A stretch of 64,000 bases of DNA from Nitrosovibrio sp. Nv4 (GCF_900215485.1 NZ_OCMZ01000001.1:248001-312000), one strand, 5' to 3'; counted from the first letter of the stretch, positions 27,174 through 36,813 are shown. The notes: generated by a model not told the origin, from the letters alone. Program-made: numbers and translations.

Positions 27174-27946
27174 TGACACCCCTCCAGAATCCTGCCTCCA
27201 ATCCCCTGATCAAAGTAGAGAGCCTCTGCAAGATTTATAGCCTGGATAGCGGTGCTGCCGGGAATGGTAATGGTAATGGGAATGGGAATGGGAATAGGAA
27301 CGGGACTGTCAACAGTCAGGTACTGTTTGATGTAAGCCTCTCTATTCATCGAGGAGAGTTTGTCGCGATCATGGGGCATTCCGGCTCGGGCAAGTCAACG
27401 CTGATGAATATACTCGGCTGTCTCGATACCCCGACCAGCGGTCACTATTGGCTCGACGGGAGCGATATCGCGTCGCTTTCGGATGACGAACTTGCATGCG
27501 TGCGTAACCGCAATATCGGTTTTGTATTTCAGGGATTCAATCTGTTGAAACGGATGACCGCGCTGGATAATGTCGCGACACCGTTACTGTACGCCGGCGT
27601 GAACCGCTCGGATAGCCGAAAGCGCGCACAGGCGCTATTGCATCAGACCGGTCTTGGAAAATTTGCGGCGTATCAGCCCAACCAGCTTTCCGGCGGACAA
27701 CAGCAGCGCGTCGCCATCAGTCGTGCGCTGGTTAATAATCCGCAGCTCATACTTGCGGATGAACCCACCGGCAATCTCGATACCCAAACGAGTCGCGAGA
27801 TCATGGAAATATTTCAGCAGCTTAATCGCGAGCACGGCATTACCATTGTGCTTGTCACTCACGAGGACGATATTGCTGCTTGTACCGGGCGGCTGATCCG
27901 TTTGCAGGACGGGCGGGTGGTGCATGATGCGGAGGTGCCTGCATGA
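27173..27946 (+). CDS. MacB-type ABC transporter ATPase subunit
   Basis: A 257-residue nucleotide-binding subunit with Walker [11 protein letters not shown]-loop FVFQGFNLL, signature [15 protein letters not shown], Walker [13 protein letters not shown] and H-loop VTHEDD, all intact. [16 protein letters not shown] is typical of the LolD/MacB/FtsE group. An unusual loop of alternating Gly and Asn (about residues 28-43) lies between the first two strands, encoded by seven hexamer units at 27260-27301. The ATG at 27173 overlaps the adaptor stop. A TTG three bases earlier is less likely. The stop overlaps the permease start by four bases. Confidence 0.93.
   Translation: MTPLQNPASNPLIKVESLCKIYSLDSGAAGNGNGNGNGNGNRNGTVNSQVLFDVSLSIHRGEFVAIMGHSGSGKSTLMNILGCLDTPTSGHYWLDGSDIASLSDDELACVRNRNIGFVFQGFNLLKRMTALDNVATPLLYAGVNRSDSRKRAQALLHQTGLGKFAAYQPNQLSGGQQQRVAISRALVNNPQLILADEPTGNLDTQTSREIMEIFQQLNREHGITIVLVTHEDDIAACTGRLIRLQDGRVVHDAEVPA
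27260..27301 (+). repeat. GGGAAT-type hexamer repeat inside the ABC ATPase gene
   Basis: Seven tandem six-base units (mostly GGGAAT with GGTAAT variants, the last AGGAAC) coding for a Gly-Asn run. Unit number can change without shifting the frame, so copy-number change would alter loop length and not switch the gene off. Confidence 0.85.
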
Positions 27947-29166
27947 GCCTGTTGGCCATCATCGGCGAAGCGCTTCGGGCTTTGCGGCTCAACCGCCTGC
28001 GTACCGGCCTGACCATGCTTGGAATGATCATCGGCGTGGCCGCGGTTGTGTTAATGCTCGCTATCGGCCAGGGCGCGCAGACCATGGTGAATCAGGCAAT
28101 AAGCTCGATGGGCAGCAATCTGCTCATCGTCGTACCCGGTGCAACGTCTTCTGGCGCGCTGCGTTCCGGGAGCGGTGCGGTGCAAACGCTGACAATGTCC
28201 GATGCGCAGGCTATCGCCAGCCTGCCTTCGGTCAAGGCCACCGCGCCGCTCATCACCGGTACGGCGCAGCTGAATTACGGCGCGAATAACTGGAGCACGG
28301 TAGTTACCGGCGTCACGCCCGACTATTTCGAGGTGCGCGAGTGGGCGGCGGAAAGCGGTGCATTATTTACCGAAGCGGATGTACGTTCCGCCACGCGTAT
28401 CGCCATGCTGGGGCAATTGACCGCGAGAAATCTGTTCGGCGATGAAGACCCGACGGGAAAAATGGTACGCATCAAGAACAGCCCGTTTCTGATTGCCGGC
28501 GTGCTAGCCGTCAAGGGGCAAAGTCTGGATGGGCGCGACCAGGATGACGCGGTATTTATCCCCATTACCACCGGGCAGCGCCAGATTTTCGGCAATCAGT
28601 TTCCCGGCACGATACGTTTCCTGATGGCGCAGGCCGAGTCGGCAGAGATGATGGAGGAAGCCGAGGCCGAGATGAACCAGTTGTTACGCCAGCGCCATCG
28701 CGTCGCTGAAGGTATGGAAAACGATTTCACGGTGCGTAACATGGCCGCTCTCACAGCTGTCGCCACCGGGGCGGCCAAGGTGATGTCCATCATGCTGGGC
28801 GCAATTGCCTCGGTATCGCTCCTGGTGGGCGGCATCGGCATCATGAACATCATGCTGGTATCGGTAACCGAGCGCACGCGTGAGATCGGCATCCGCATGG
28901 CCATCGGCGCCAACCGCCGCGCCATTCTCCTGCAATTTTTGCTGGAGGCGCTGGTGATCTGCATCCTGGGCGGTCTTGCAGGGATAGCCATCGGCATCGG
29001 CGGCGCCTGGGCCGTAAGCGAGGCAGTAGGTATGGTGGTCGTGATAACGTTCGGCACCGTGGTACTAGCCTTCGCCTTCGCCTCCGGGGTAGGCATATTT
29101 TTCGGTTTTTATCCGGCGAGAAAGGCTGCTGCGCTGAAACCAGTGGAGGCGTTGAGGTATGAATGA
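27943..29166 (+). CDS. MacB-type ABC transporter permease
   Basis: A 407-residue inner-membrane subunit. It has a first membrane helix near residues 20-45 (LGMIIGVAAVVLMLAIGQGA), a large MacB-type periplasmic domain (about 50-270), and three C-terminal helices (ASVSLLVGGIGIMNIMLVS, LGGLAGIAIGIGGAW and VLAFAFASGVGIFFGFYPA). The cytoplasmic coupling motif VTERTREIGIRMAIGA is canonical, as is the tail YPARKAAALKPVEALRYE. The separate ATPase and permease chains make this a split MacB-like pump using mechanotransmission. It is the last gene of the operon. The next gene has its own strong ribosome site 115 bases downstream. Confidence 0.93.
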   Translation: MSLLAIIGEALRALRLNRLRTGLTMLGMIIGVAAVVLMLAIGQGAQTMVNQAISSMGSNLLIVVPGATSSGALRSGSGAVQTLTMSDAQAIASLPSVKATAPLITGTAQLNYGANNWSTVVTGVTPDYFEVREWAAESGALFTEADVRSATRIAMLGQLTARNLFGDEDPTGKMVRIKNSPFLIAGVLAVKGQSLDGRDQDDAVFIPITTGQRQIFGNQFPGTIRFLMAQAESAEMMEEAEAEMNQLLRQRHRVAEGMENDFTVRNMAALTAVATGAAKVMSIMLGAIASVSLLVGGIGIMNIMLVSVTERTREIGIRMAIGANRRAILLQFLLEALVICILGGLAGIAIGIGGAWAVSEAVGMVVVITFGTVVLAFAFASGVGIFFGFYPARKAAALKPVEALRYE

Positions 29167-29280
29167 AATCCATGAATCTCGCACCTCCTTGCGTAACATG
29201 TAGATGGGAGCTGCTTTGTCATGTAGTCTTACCCGATAAGCTATCCGTTATCGAAAGCGATTGAAGGAGGAGGCATTGCC

Positions 29281-29748
29281 ATGAAACCAAGACTGGTAAA
29301 CATGAATTCGATGACCTGTGCCGGGTTAAGCAGCGATCTTGATATGCCGAAGGATAAAGATCGGATACCAGCGCTTTGGACAAAACTCAAGTCAAGAATG
29401 CCGGAGATAAAGAGTATCTGTGGCCCGGCGATGGGCGTCGTGACCAGGTCCGATAAGTCTGGATGTATCAAGTACTCTGCTTGTATTCAAGTGGCAGATA
29501 CGAGAAATCTTCCGGAAGGCCTGGAGTTGATTATCATTCCTTTGGGCGACTATGTTGAGTTCGTACATACAGGCCCCGTCTCTACCTTATTCGAGACTTG
29601 TGACAATGCGCATCGCTCCTGGTTGCCGGAATCAGGATTTTCACCAGGTGAGGGACCGATGGTGGAGGTCTATCCGGAAAACTTTCGAGGCGATGAGGAA
29701 GATGCTGAAATCAAACTGCTATTCTCGGTTAAGGGGACCGGGGAATGA
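29281..29748 (+). CDS. GyrI-like / AraC effector-binding domain protein
   Basis: A 155-residue single-domain protein of the SOUL/GyrI-like fold. It shows GPAMGVVTRSDKSGCIKYSAC in the first half, then LPEGLELIIIPLGDYVEFVHTG and finally MVEVYPENFRGDEEDAEIKL, the usual YPxxF and acidic finishing block. Family members bind small hydrophobic ligands or, as in SbmC/GyrI, protect DNA gyrase. Here there is no DNA-binding domain. The ribosome site AAGGAGGAGG upstream of the ATG is very strong. It sits after an efflux operon, so a ligand-sequestering role is conceivable but unproven. Confidence 0.75.
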   Translation: MKPRLVNMNSMTCAGLSSDLDMPKDKDRIPALWTKLKSRMPEIKSICGPAMGVVTRSDKSGCIKYSACIQVADTRNLPEGLELIIIPLGDYVEFVHTGPVSTLFETCDNAHRSWLPESGFSPGEGPMVEVYPENFRGDEEDAEIKLLFSVKGTGE

Positions 29749-29966
29749 GAAGCTCAAATCCCCTGTTTCTCTTCCTGTTCGAAGATTCGTGAAAAGTCCT
29801 GGGTCCTGGACATGGAGGTTTCCGGAAAACCGGGGCTAGCTCAGTCTGTCCCCGGAACCCGAAGGTACGACCCGGAATCAATACTTATCAGAAGAAAGAG
29901 AGAAGAAGCGAAAGTAGCAATTGCAGGTCTGTCTACAGTCACTCGCACTTTACAGGACCGACGAAT

Positions 29967-30899
29967 ATGCATTTTAACGATGAAGTTACGCCGGCGACAA
30001 TTCTTGCAGAACTAGTTCGCTATGCAGAAGCCCAGCCTGATGATACCCAAGGCTTTCGCCATTTGAAGCATGGCGATTTGTATCCGCACTTTTACGCTAA
30101 AGCTGAACAGGTACTTGCCGCCTTCGATAAATACAGGTCAATAACTTATAACACTCTGAGTGCGGGGGATCGTGGAACAGACATAGTCATACGGTACTCA
30201 TGCAAGACCATTTCTGATGGTAAAGAGCGGCATATCGCAATTCAGATCAAGTCATTTGATGAATTTGAAAATGATGATGATCTCTTCTCGAAGATCAGCG
30301 CCAGAATTTACAATTCAGAGAAAGCCTACGAAACTGCCCTGGAACGATATTATCTGCTGCTTTGCACAGACCAGGGAAAGCATCTTGAAAGGGTTCGAGC
30401 TATTTGTACTGAGCTAAAGGAAAATCCTAAAGTCGTCGTGGTCGAACCGCGTAACGCGTGGTTTTTCTTTGCAATGGAAGACGCGATGATAGATGCCGTG
30501 TCAGACAGTTTAATGTATCCGGAGGACTACGTTCGACGGCAAGCCAGGGAACAGGTAGCAGGCATCGGCAAAAGAAGGCTTATCCTGTTGTTGTCATGCT
30601 TGATCCATGCCATTGAAGAAAAGGGCTGCTTCACTGTTTCCGATGACTTTGTGATGCATAACGATCATGTTCAGGAATTTGAAAAGAACAATCCTGAGGA
30701 CCATGCCTCGTTATCGGAAGACGTCGTTGCAATGGAGGGAAGATTCTTCTTTCGCGAAGCTGATGTAGCTGGATTTGAAATTTATCAGGACAGTGTGTCC
30801 GCTATTGTCGCTCTGTATTATGACGCAAAGGTGCGGTATGGGCATACGGGGGATGAGGCAGTACATTATTTGTCCACGTTCCTGGAGCAAAGTGCCTGA
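29967..30899 (+). CDS. unrecognised protein, possible PD-(D/E)XK nuclease fold
   Basis: A 310-residue protein I do not recognise as a named family. Near residues 68-92 it reads AGDRGTDIVIRYS then RHIAIQIKSFDE. A GxD followed about 20 residues later by QxK is the pattern of Mrr-like PD-(D/E)XK nucleases, with the Glu replaced by Gln as in several of them. After this comes a mixed region with AYETALERYYLLLCTDQGKH and a C-terminal helical part. It has no signal peptide or membrane segment. No methyltransferase or other restriction partner is adjacent. The ribosome site is weak. The nuclease idea is inference; the gene itself looks real by length and composition. Confidence 0.6.
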   Translation: MHFNDEVTPATILAELVRYAEAQPDDTQGFRHLKHGDLYPHFYAKAEQVLAAFDKYRSITYNTLSAGDRGTDIVIRYSCKTISDGKERHIAIQIKSFDEFENDDDLFSKISARIYNSEKAYETALERYYLLLCTDQGKHLERVRAICTELKENPKVVVVEPRNAWFFFAMEDAMIDAVSDSLMYPEDYVRRQAREQVAGIGKRRLILLLSCLIHAIEEKGCFTVSDDFVMHNDHVQEFEKNNPEDHASLSEDVVAMEGRFFFREADVAGFEIYQDSVSAIVALYYDAKVRYGHTGDEAVHYLSTFLEQSA

Positions 30900-30986
30900 T
30901 GCCTGGAGCGAGTTGTGGTTTGGAACCGAAGTGATCGAAAATCTGGTCCGATTGCCTGAGAATTGGAAGACTTGGGTGAAACAGGC
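30882..30986 (+). repeat. degenerate dispersed repeat, copy 1
   Basis: TGGAGCAAAGTGCCTGATGC and the following bases, ending GAGAATTGGAAGACTTGGGT and then GAAACAGG, align with 57050-57147 at roughly three quarters identity. The repeat starts in the last codons of the gene before it and runs to near the end of the histidine kinase gene. Read forward in both copies it gives related but broken peptide sequence, so it may be a relic of a coding element. Confidence 0.6.
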
Positions 30987-31018
30987 GGAAACACTCAGTT
31001 CGATTGCGGAAACAACGG

Positions 31019-34000
31019 TTATTCCTGACGCAACGGCGGGAAATGTCGGCATGATTTAATTAATTTATGGATGTCGTCCGGGTTGGTCGGCTTAACCAAA
31101 TGATGTACGAACCCCGCACTCCTGCTTCGCTCAAGATCATCGGGCTGCCCATAACCGCTAAACGCAATCAAAACAGTTTTCCGGGTCTCGTTCATTTGCT
31201 GAAATCGCTTCGCCAACTCCAGTCCGTCAGGTTCAGGCTTGCTCAAATCGAGCAGCGCAACATCAGGTGCGAACGACTTCGCCTCGGCTAGCGCGGACTC
31301 AAAATCATAAGCGGTACGCACCTCGTATCCGTAAATTGCCATTAACATCGCCATGGTATCGGCGCTATCCTTGTTGTCATCCACGATTAGAACACGTTCG
31401 TTGCCGGGTTCGAGTGATACACTCTTGACTGGCGCGGCAATAGCCGCAATATCGATCAGTGGGAGCCGCAACACGAATTCACTGCCTTGTCCCCGCCCTT
31501 TGCTGGATGCCTTTATTGTGCCACCATGCAGGGAAAGCAGCTGGAACACGAGCGCAAGGCCAATGCCGAGTCCGCTGCTGGATTTCCGGGCAACGCGTCC
31601 TTCCTGCATGAAGAGCTCGAAAATCTTCGACAGCATCTGTTGCGGTATGCCGATTCCGTTGTCGACGACCGAAATCACCAGCTCATGCCCCTCCCGATGG
31701 GTATCGAGCGAAATTTTCCCTCCCTCTTCAGTAAATTTGGTTGCATTGCTAAGAAGATTCTCGACTATCTGAGTAAGGCGAACGGGATCTCCACTGACAA
31801 AAAGTGGCTCGTCCTTAATTATGACGATGAGCTGCTGCTTTCGTGCGTCAAATAGCGCCTTTGTTGATTCCAGAGCGTGATGGACGATATCCGCCATATC
31901 TACCGTCTCCTTGCGCAACGTAAGGGTCCCTCGTGTGAGTCGCGCAATATCCAGCAGATCGTCTACCAGACGGGTCATATGGTCGACCTGCCTGAGAATG
32001 GTTTCCGTTGCCCGCGAAAGACGCTCGTCTTTGCAATCTACGAATTTCAATGCTTCTGCGGAATTGCGTATCGGAGAAAGTGGATTACGAAGTTCGTGCC
32101 CCAGTATTGCAAGAAACTCATCCTTGCGCTGGTCAGCATGACGGAGTTGCTCTTCAGCATCTTTGTGGTATTGAATATCAACGCTGGATCCAATAAAGCC
32201 GATAAACTTTTCGTTTTCGAATCTTGGTTCCCCGACAAAGCGCATCCAGTGATAGGTATCGTCTGCTTTATGAAGCCTTAACTGGTGATCGTAGCCTTCG
32301 CACTTAGTCTCCGCTTGGGAGCATTCCGCGAGATAAGCGGCCAGATCATCTGGATGGATGACTTTATGCCATCCGGTACCGAGCAAATCCTCTGCCAGAT
32401 GTCCTGTTTCGACAACGAAGCGTCGATTGACGAATTCGAGACTGCCGCCAAAACCGCCAATCCAGATGAACACGGGGGCCGTGTCTGCAAGCATTCGAAA
32501 ACGCTTCTCGCTGTCCCTTAGCTCCTGCTCGGCTTGTTTAAGTGCGTCGATAGGAACAAAGGTCACGACCACGCCTTCAACACGGTCTTCCTCCACAAGA
32601 TAAGGTAAAACACGACGCAGGTAAAAGTGTCCATCCGGCGTATGGACTTCATCTTCAGTCACAGAGCGCGAGCGCTGAACCTGTTGTGCCGTTTTGGGGA
32701 GGTCCTGCGGCTCGAGCCTCGAAGCGAAATCGCCGATGGGGCGCCCGACGTCGGAAGGAATAAGACTGAAAAGCCTGCGCGAAGCAGGCGTGAAGCGCTT
32801 AATGCAAAGCTCCCGGTCCAGGAACAATGTGGGCAAGTCGCTGGCTGCCAATAAGTTGGACAGATCGTCGTTGGCCGTGCGCAGTTCATTCACGGTCCGC
32901 TCCATATCACTATTGATGGAATTCAGCTCTTCATTGACCGACTGCATCTCCTCTTTCGATGTTTCCAATTCCTCATTGGCAGACTGAAGCTCTTCATTCA
33001 TGGACATCGCTTCTTCATTCGCGATACGTAGCTCGACATTGCTTGCTTCGAGCGCCTGAATGGAAGTCTCAAGGTCTTGCCGCGTGATGCGCAGATCGTC
33101 TTCAAGCTGCCGTTTTGCCCAAGACTCGGCATCGGCGACCGCTTGATTGGGCTCATTGCTGAGTGCTTCGTATTCGAACGTTACAAGTATAAGTCCGCCA
33201 TTTTCATCGCCGCCGGCCTTAATGGCTCTGACACGTAATTGGCGGCTTTCCCCTGGCGGTGGGGGAAGGACTATCTCGCCCTTGTTTCCCTCGGCACGAA
33301 CCGAATGGATCACCGCTCGTAGCGCGATGCGCATTTCATCCGATACCATGGATAGCAGATCCCGGGTCGTTGCGCCCTCCGGCTGCCGCATGAACTCATG
33401 GGTAAGCCCGTAGAAATACAATACCTGGGAGTTGTGATCGACCAGCACGGCCGTAGCAGAGCGCTGTCTTAGCAAAAGTTCACGCACCAATTCCGCGTGT
33501 GTAACGTGTGCCGGGTGCCCGCCGGATTTGTTCCCCAAACGCGTCGTCGGAGCATCGGTCACCAACGGAAGTTTGACGGGAATTTTTCGCTCCGTAGGCA
33601 CGCTGCGATAAAGGCGATGCTGCTTATCGAGCGGCGTAAAGAGCTCGTGATGTTCGCCGATGGTTTCGGATTTTCCGAGAAAAAGATAACCTTCCGGGTT
33701 TAACGCAAAGTGAAACATCCGCAGAATCTTATCTTGCACGTCAGGCTTCATGTAGATCAGCAGATTGCGGCAACTGACCATGTTTACGTGGGAAAATGGA
33801 GGATCGGCCAGGAGATTGTGCTGGGAAAAGATGACCGACTCCCGCAATGCCTTGCGAACCACGAATTGTCCACCTTCGCTTCTGGTGAAATAGCGAGCCA
33901 GAAGTTCCGGATTTAACACTCTGGCAATGCTTTCGGGATAACGTCCGGCGCGAGCCACCTCCAGCGCTGATGAGTCGAGATCGGAGCCGATGATGTTCAG

Positions 34001-35116
34001 TTTGACACTTAATCCCCCCTTGTTCATCAGTTCAAGCAGGGTGATGCCCATACTGTAGGCCTCTTCCCCGGTTGCGCAGCCGGCTACCCAGATACGCAAG
34101 GGTTCCTCCGGGAGCACGGTCTCCAATATCCGAGGCAAAATCTGCTGTGCGAGTGCCTGCCATGCCGCCGGCTCACGGAAAAACTCGGTGACTTTGATCA
34201 GAAAATCCGCGCCGAGCGCGCGCAACTCGTCAGGGTTTTCTTGCAGGTATGCGATATAGGCTTCCAGACTGGACAACCCATGCAATGCAATCCGACGCTT
34301 AGTGCGACGCATGAGCATGCCTTCTTTATACCCGCCAAAATCGCCGTCCCCACGCGCACTCAAAAGATTTAGGACTTCTGCCAATGCTTTTGTATTTTCC
34401 GCAGGCGCAGGTAGCTCAGACTGCCATAAAGCTGACTGGTTGATATATTGAATGAGTCTCTCGCCCATGTTTTCGATAGGCAGGACGTAGTCGACCAGCC
34501 CGGTGTGTATCGCACTCTCCGGCATGCCGCGATGCTGTGCAGTTTCAGGCAGCTGGGCAATCACCATTCCGCCCGCCGCCTTGATGGCCTTGAGGCCGAC
34601 GGTCCCATCGTGGTCTGCGCCTGTAAGGACGATACACATCGCCCTCTCCTGTAATTCTTCCGCAAGTGATACAAAGAGTCGGTCAACTGCTCTTGACAGC
34701 GGTCGAGGCTGAGGAATTTTCTGAATACGCAGAAATCCTCTGCTAAACGTCAGGAAGTGATTTGGCGGGATTACATAAGCGGTATTTGTTTCAACCGCAA
34801 CATCGGCAAGAACCTGCACTACTGGAATGGGAGTGCTCTTTGCCAGGATGTCGGCAAGGTGACTAGGACGATCCGGCGCCAGGTGCACGACAACGACATA
34901 CGAAATGCCGGCATTATAAGGGAGCGACTTGAATAATTTCTGAAGTGCCTCGACACCTCCCGCGGAAGCTCCCACCCCTACAATCGGAAACGAAGGGCCA
35001 TTTCCGGTGGCGCGATCTTCCGTCGAGCGAGCATCTGGAAGGCCGCTTTCTATGAATTGGGAGCCACTGGGCGGTAAGGCATCTGGAGCAAAGTTTTTTT
35101 CGTCAGCTTGAGTCAT
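31019..35116 (-). CDS. CheB-CheR-PAS-histidine kinase-receiver hybrid protein
   Basis: A 1365-residue multidomain sensor. In order: a CheB methylesterase domain (about 42-235; Ser in GVGASAGG, His in VVVVHLAPDRPSHL, Asp in LTGADHDGTVG); a CheR methyltransferase domain (about 255-520; GCATGEEAYSMG, VSCRNLLIYM); a long coiled coil (about 669-750); two PAS domains (about 745-860 and 870-985); HisKA (phosphorylated His in LGHELRNPLSP, about 1005); HATPase (NATKF, DNGIGI, GLGIGLAL); and a receiver domain (about 1240-1355, Asp in LLDLSKPEPDG). No membrane segment is seen, so it is probably cytoplasmic. No chemoreceptor or partner regulator gene is adjacent. Such CheB/CheR kinases are linked to stress or surface-growth signalling in other bacteria, but the role here is unknown. 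Confidence 0.92.
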   Translation of the reverse strand: MTQADEKNFAPDALPPSGSQFIESGLPDARSTEDRATGNGPSFPIVGVGASAGGVEALQKLFKSLPYNAGISYVVVVHLAPDRPSHLADILAKSTPIPVVQVLADVAVETNTAYVIPPNHFLTFSRGFLRIQKIPQPRPLSRAVDRLFVSLAEELQERAMCIVLTGADHDGTVGLKAIKAAGGMVIAQLPETAQHRGMPESAIHTGLVDYVLPIENMGERLIQYINQSALWQSELPAPAENTKALAEVLNLLSARGDGDFGGYKEGMLMRRTKRRIALHGLSSLEAYIAYLQENPDELRALGADFLIKVTEFFREPAAWQALAQQILPRILETVLPEEPLRIWVAGCATGEEAYSMGITLLELMNKGGLSVKLNIIGSDLDSSALEVARAGRYPESIARVLNPELLARYFTRSEGGQFVVRKALRESVIFSQHNLLADPPFSHVNMVSCRNLLIYMKPDVQDKILRMFHFALNPEGYLFLGKSETIGEHHELFTPLDKQHRLYRSVPTERKIPVKLPLVTDAPTTRLGNKSGGHPAHVTHAELVRELLLRQRSATAVLVDHNSQVLYFYGLTHEFMRQPEGATTRDLLSMVSDEMRIALRAVIHSVRAEGNKGEIVLPPPPGESRQLRVRAIKAGGDENGGLILVTFEYEALSNEPNQAVADAESWAKRQLEDDLRITRQDLETSIQALEASNVELRIANEEAMSMNEELQSANEELETSKEEMQSVNEELNSINSDMERTVNELRTANDDLSNLLAASDLPTLFLDRELCIKRFTPASRRLFSLIPSDVGRPIGDFASRLEPQDLPKTAQQVQRSRSVTEDEVHTPDGHFYLRRVLPYLVEEDRVEGVVVTFVPIDALKQAEQELRDSEKRFRMLADTAPVFIWIGGFGGSLEFVNRRFVVETGHLAEDLLGTGWHKVIHPDDLAAYLAECSQAETKCEGYDHQLRLHKADDTYHWMRFVGEPRFENEKFIGFIGSSVDIQYHKDAEEQLRHADQRKDEFLAILGHELRNPLSPIRNSAEALKFVDCKDERLSRATETILRQVDHMTRLVDDLLDIARLTRGTLTLRKETVDMADIVHHALESTKALFDARKQQLIVIIKDEPLFVSGDPVRLTQIVENLLSNATKFTEEGGKISLDTHREGHELVISVVDNGIGIPQQMLSKIFELFMQEGRVARKSSSGLGIGLALVFQLLSLHGGTIKASSKGRGQGSEFVLRLPLIDIAAIAAPVKSVSLEPGNERVLIVDDNKDSADTMAMLMAIYGYEVRTAYDFESALAEAKSFAPDVALLDLSKPEPDGLELAKRFQQMNETRKTVLIAFSGYGQPDDLERSRSAGFVHHLVKPTNPDDIHKLIKSCRHFPPLRQE

Positions 35117-35529
35117 AAGGTCTCGATGAAAATATCAATCTTCAACACCCAGCTAAAAAAGTATTCAGTTGCATCTATTTCCAGATTGAACAATACCCTC
35201 CTTCACACGGTTGTATAGGATGATGAATTTCAGGAATTCTTTATTTCCATTTTAACTGCTACTCCCCTTCACCGTCGGGCTATCCGTCGACCGGTATTGC
35301 AGCGATCAAAAATTCGTGCGGTTGCAATATCTGCATATCCAAGCCATTGAAGCGATGAAAACAAGCAAAAATGAAACGATCTGAGCATAGATTAGTTTAG
35401 CAGGCGCCGCGCCACACGTTCAAACACCATTCATCTACGTCCTTATAGCACTAGGCGAGCAGAAATAATTGTCTTCGCTTAGCAAAACATACGGATATTG
35501 TGCGTCATCGTACAGACTTCCCTTGACAC
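35117..35529. other. intergenic region upstream of the hybrid kinase, no gene seen
   Basis: About 410 bases between the kinase start (minus strand) and the copper-protein relic. It should hold the kinase promoter, but no clear promoter or hairpin was recognised. Confidence 0.4.
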
Positions 35530-35835
35530 GAATGGCACCGTCTGACGGTAGCTACCGGCGCATTCTCGGCAGACTCTGGCGCAGTTTTCCATGCCGTTCA
35601 TCTGTTCGCACTCTTGGCGCAGTCATCGCAGACCTTCGCGCAGACTCTACAGACATGATTGCTAAAAGCCGAATTGCTCAGCAAGAAATTAACCGAGGTT
35701 TGACAAATCTCGGCGCAATTCATCATCAGGCGGAAATGATCAGGCGCGGCGTGCTTGCTGCCTGCCTCCAGACAGTGATTCATCGCCTCGTGCAGACACG
35801 TTGGATAGCACTTGATTACATGCGCCGCCCTGATT
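35530..35835 (-). pseudogene. decayed four-helix-bundle copper-binding protein (cysteine-rich)
   Basis: The minus strand reads CYPTCLHEAMNHCLEAGSKH, HFRLMMNCAEICQTSVNFLL and CRVCAKVCDDCAKS, then after a one-base frame change EQMNGMENCARVCRECAG. The spacing of Cys and His residues and the MMNCAEICQTS block match small four-helix-bundle copper-storage or detoxification proteins. An in-frame TGA, the frame change after the third cysteine cluster, and the loss of the true N-terminal start show that the gene is broken. It lies just upstream of the SDR-GH15 operon and on the opposite strand. Confidence 0.7.
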
Positions 35836-35976
35836 AGCCCGGAGACCGTCGAGCTACGACTGCAGGGATAAACTGAAGGGCGTCAAAACGACAGCGACCA
35901 TCAAAGCAAATCACCTCATGGCGATTCACCTCGCCGTTCAAGCAGGTAACCGTCGAGGATCACGCGAAAGAATCCG

Positions 35977-36813
35977 ATGAACGCAAAACAGATCGCCGCC
36001 AACAAGGACGCCTTCGGCATCGCCGGACAGGTCGCGGTGGTGACCGGCGCGTCTTCCGGCCTGGGCCGGGCCTGCGCAATCTTGCTCGGCTGCGGGGGAG
36101 CGAAGGTCGTGGTCAACCACCTTCCCACGTCCGCTGAGGCGGCTGCCAAGGTATGCGAGGAGATTGAAAGCGTCGGCGGCGAGGCCTTTCCTTATGCTGC
36201 GGATGTAAGCGACGAGGACCAGGTTGCGGCTATGTTTTCCGACAGTGTCGCACGCTTCGGCACCCTCCACATCCTGGTGAACAACGCCGGGATCCAGGAT
36301 GGCGCTAGATTCCAGGACATGACGCTTGCGCAGTGGCGGAAGGTAATCGACGTCAATCTCACCGGCATGTTCCTGTGCTCGCGGGAGGCCATCCGCGAGT
36401 TCCTGCGGCGCGGCCCGCAGCCCGAAGTGTCGCGCGCAACCGGCAAGATCATCTGCATGAGTTCCGTCCATCAAGTGATCCCTTGGGCGTTCGAGGTCAA
36501 CTATGCCGCGTCCAAGGGCGGCGTAAACCTGCTCATGCAGTCGCTGGCGCAAGAGTTCGCGCCCCACAAGATCCGTGTCAACGCAGTCGCGCCGGGCGCC
36601 ATTCCCACGCGAATCAATCGCTCGGCCAGGGAGACCGAGGAGGCAACGGGGAACCTTCTCAGTCTTATTCCCTACGGCCGCGTCGGGGAGCCCGCTGACA
36701 TCGCGCATGCCGTACTCTGGCTCGCATCCGACCGGTCGGACTACATGAACGGGACCACCATGTTCGTCGATGGCGGAATGTCCACGTTCCCGGCGTTCCG
36801 AGGTGCGGGATGA
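35977..36813 (+). CDS. short-chain dehydrogenase/reductase (glucose 1-dehydrogenase-like)
   Basis: A 278-residue classical SDR. The nucleotide-binding motif is TGASSGLGRA (about 25-34), the structural motif is NNAG (about 105), the catalytic Ser is in ICMSSVHQ, and the YxxxK motif is YAASK (about 179). The C-terminal block GRVGEPADIAHAVLWLASD and TMFVDGGM is typical of the group annotated as glucose 1-dehydrogenase. It is a cytoplasmic NAD(P)-dependent oxidoreductase. The pairing with a GH15 enzyme (start overlaps by four bases) suggests a sugar or polyol substrate, which is inference. The ribosome site is weak. Confidence 0.9.
   Translation: MNAKQIAANKDAFGIAGQVAVVTGASSGLGRACAILLGCGGAKVVVNHLPTSAEAAAKVCEEIESVGGEAFPYAADVSDEDQVAAMFSDSVARFGTLHILVNNAGIQDGARFQDMTLAQWRKVIDVNLTGMFLCSREAIREFLRRGPQPEVSRATGKIICMSSVHQVIPWAFEVNYAASKGGVNLLMQSLAQEFAPHKIRVNAVAPGAIPTRINRSARETEEATGNLLSLIPYGRVGEPADIAHAVLWLASDRSDYMNGTTMFVDGGMSTFPAFRGAG

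Noticed and set aside
34448-34712. Short plus-strand frames inside the hybrid kinase gene
   Set aside because: They coincide with the CheB domain on the other strand and have no ribosome sites.
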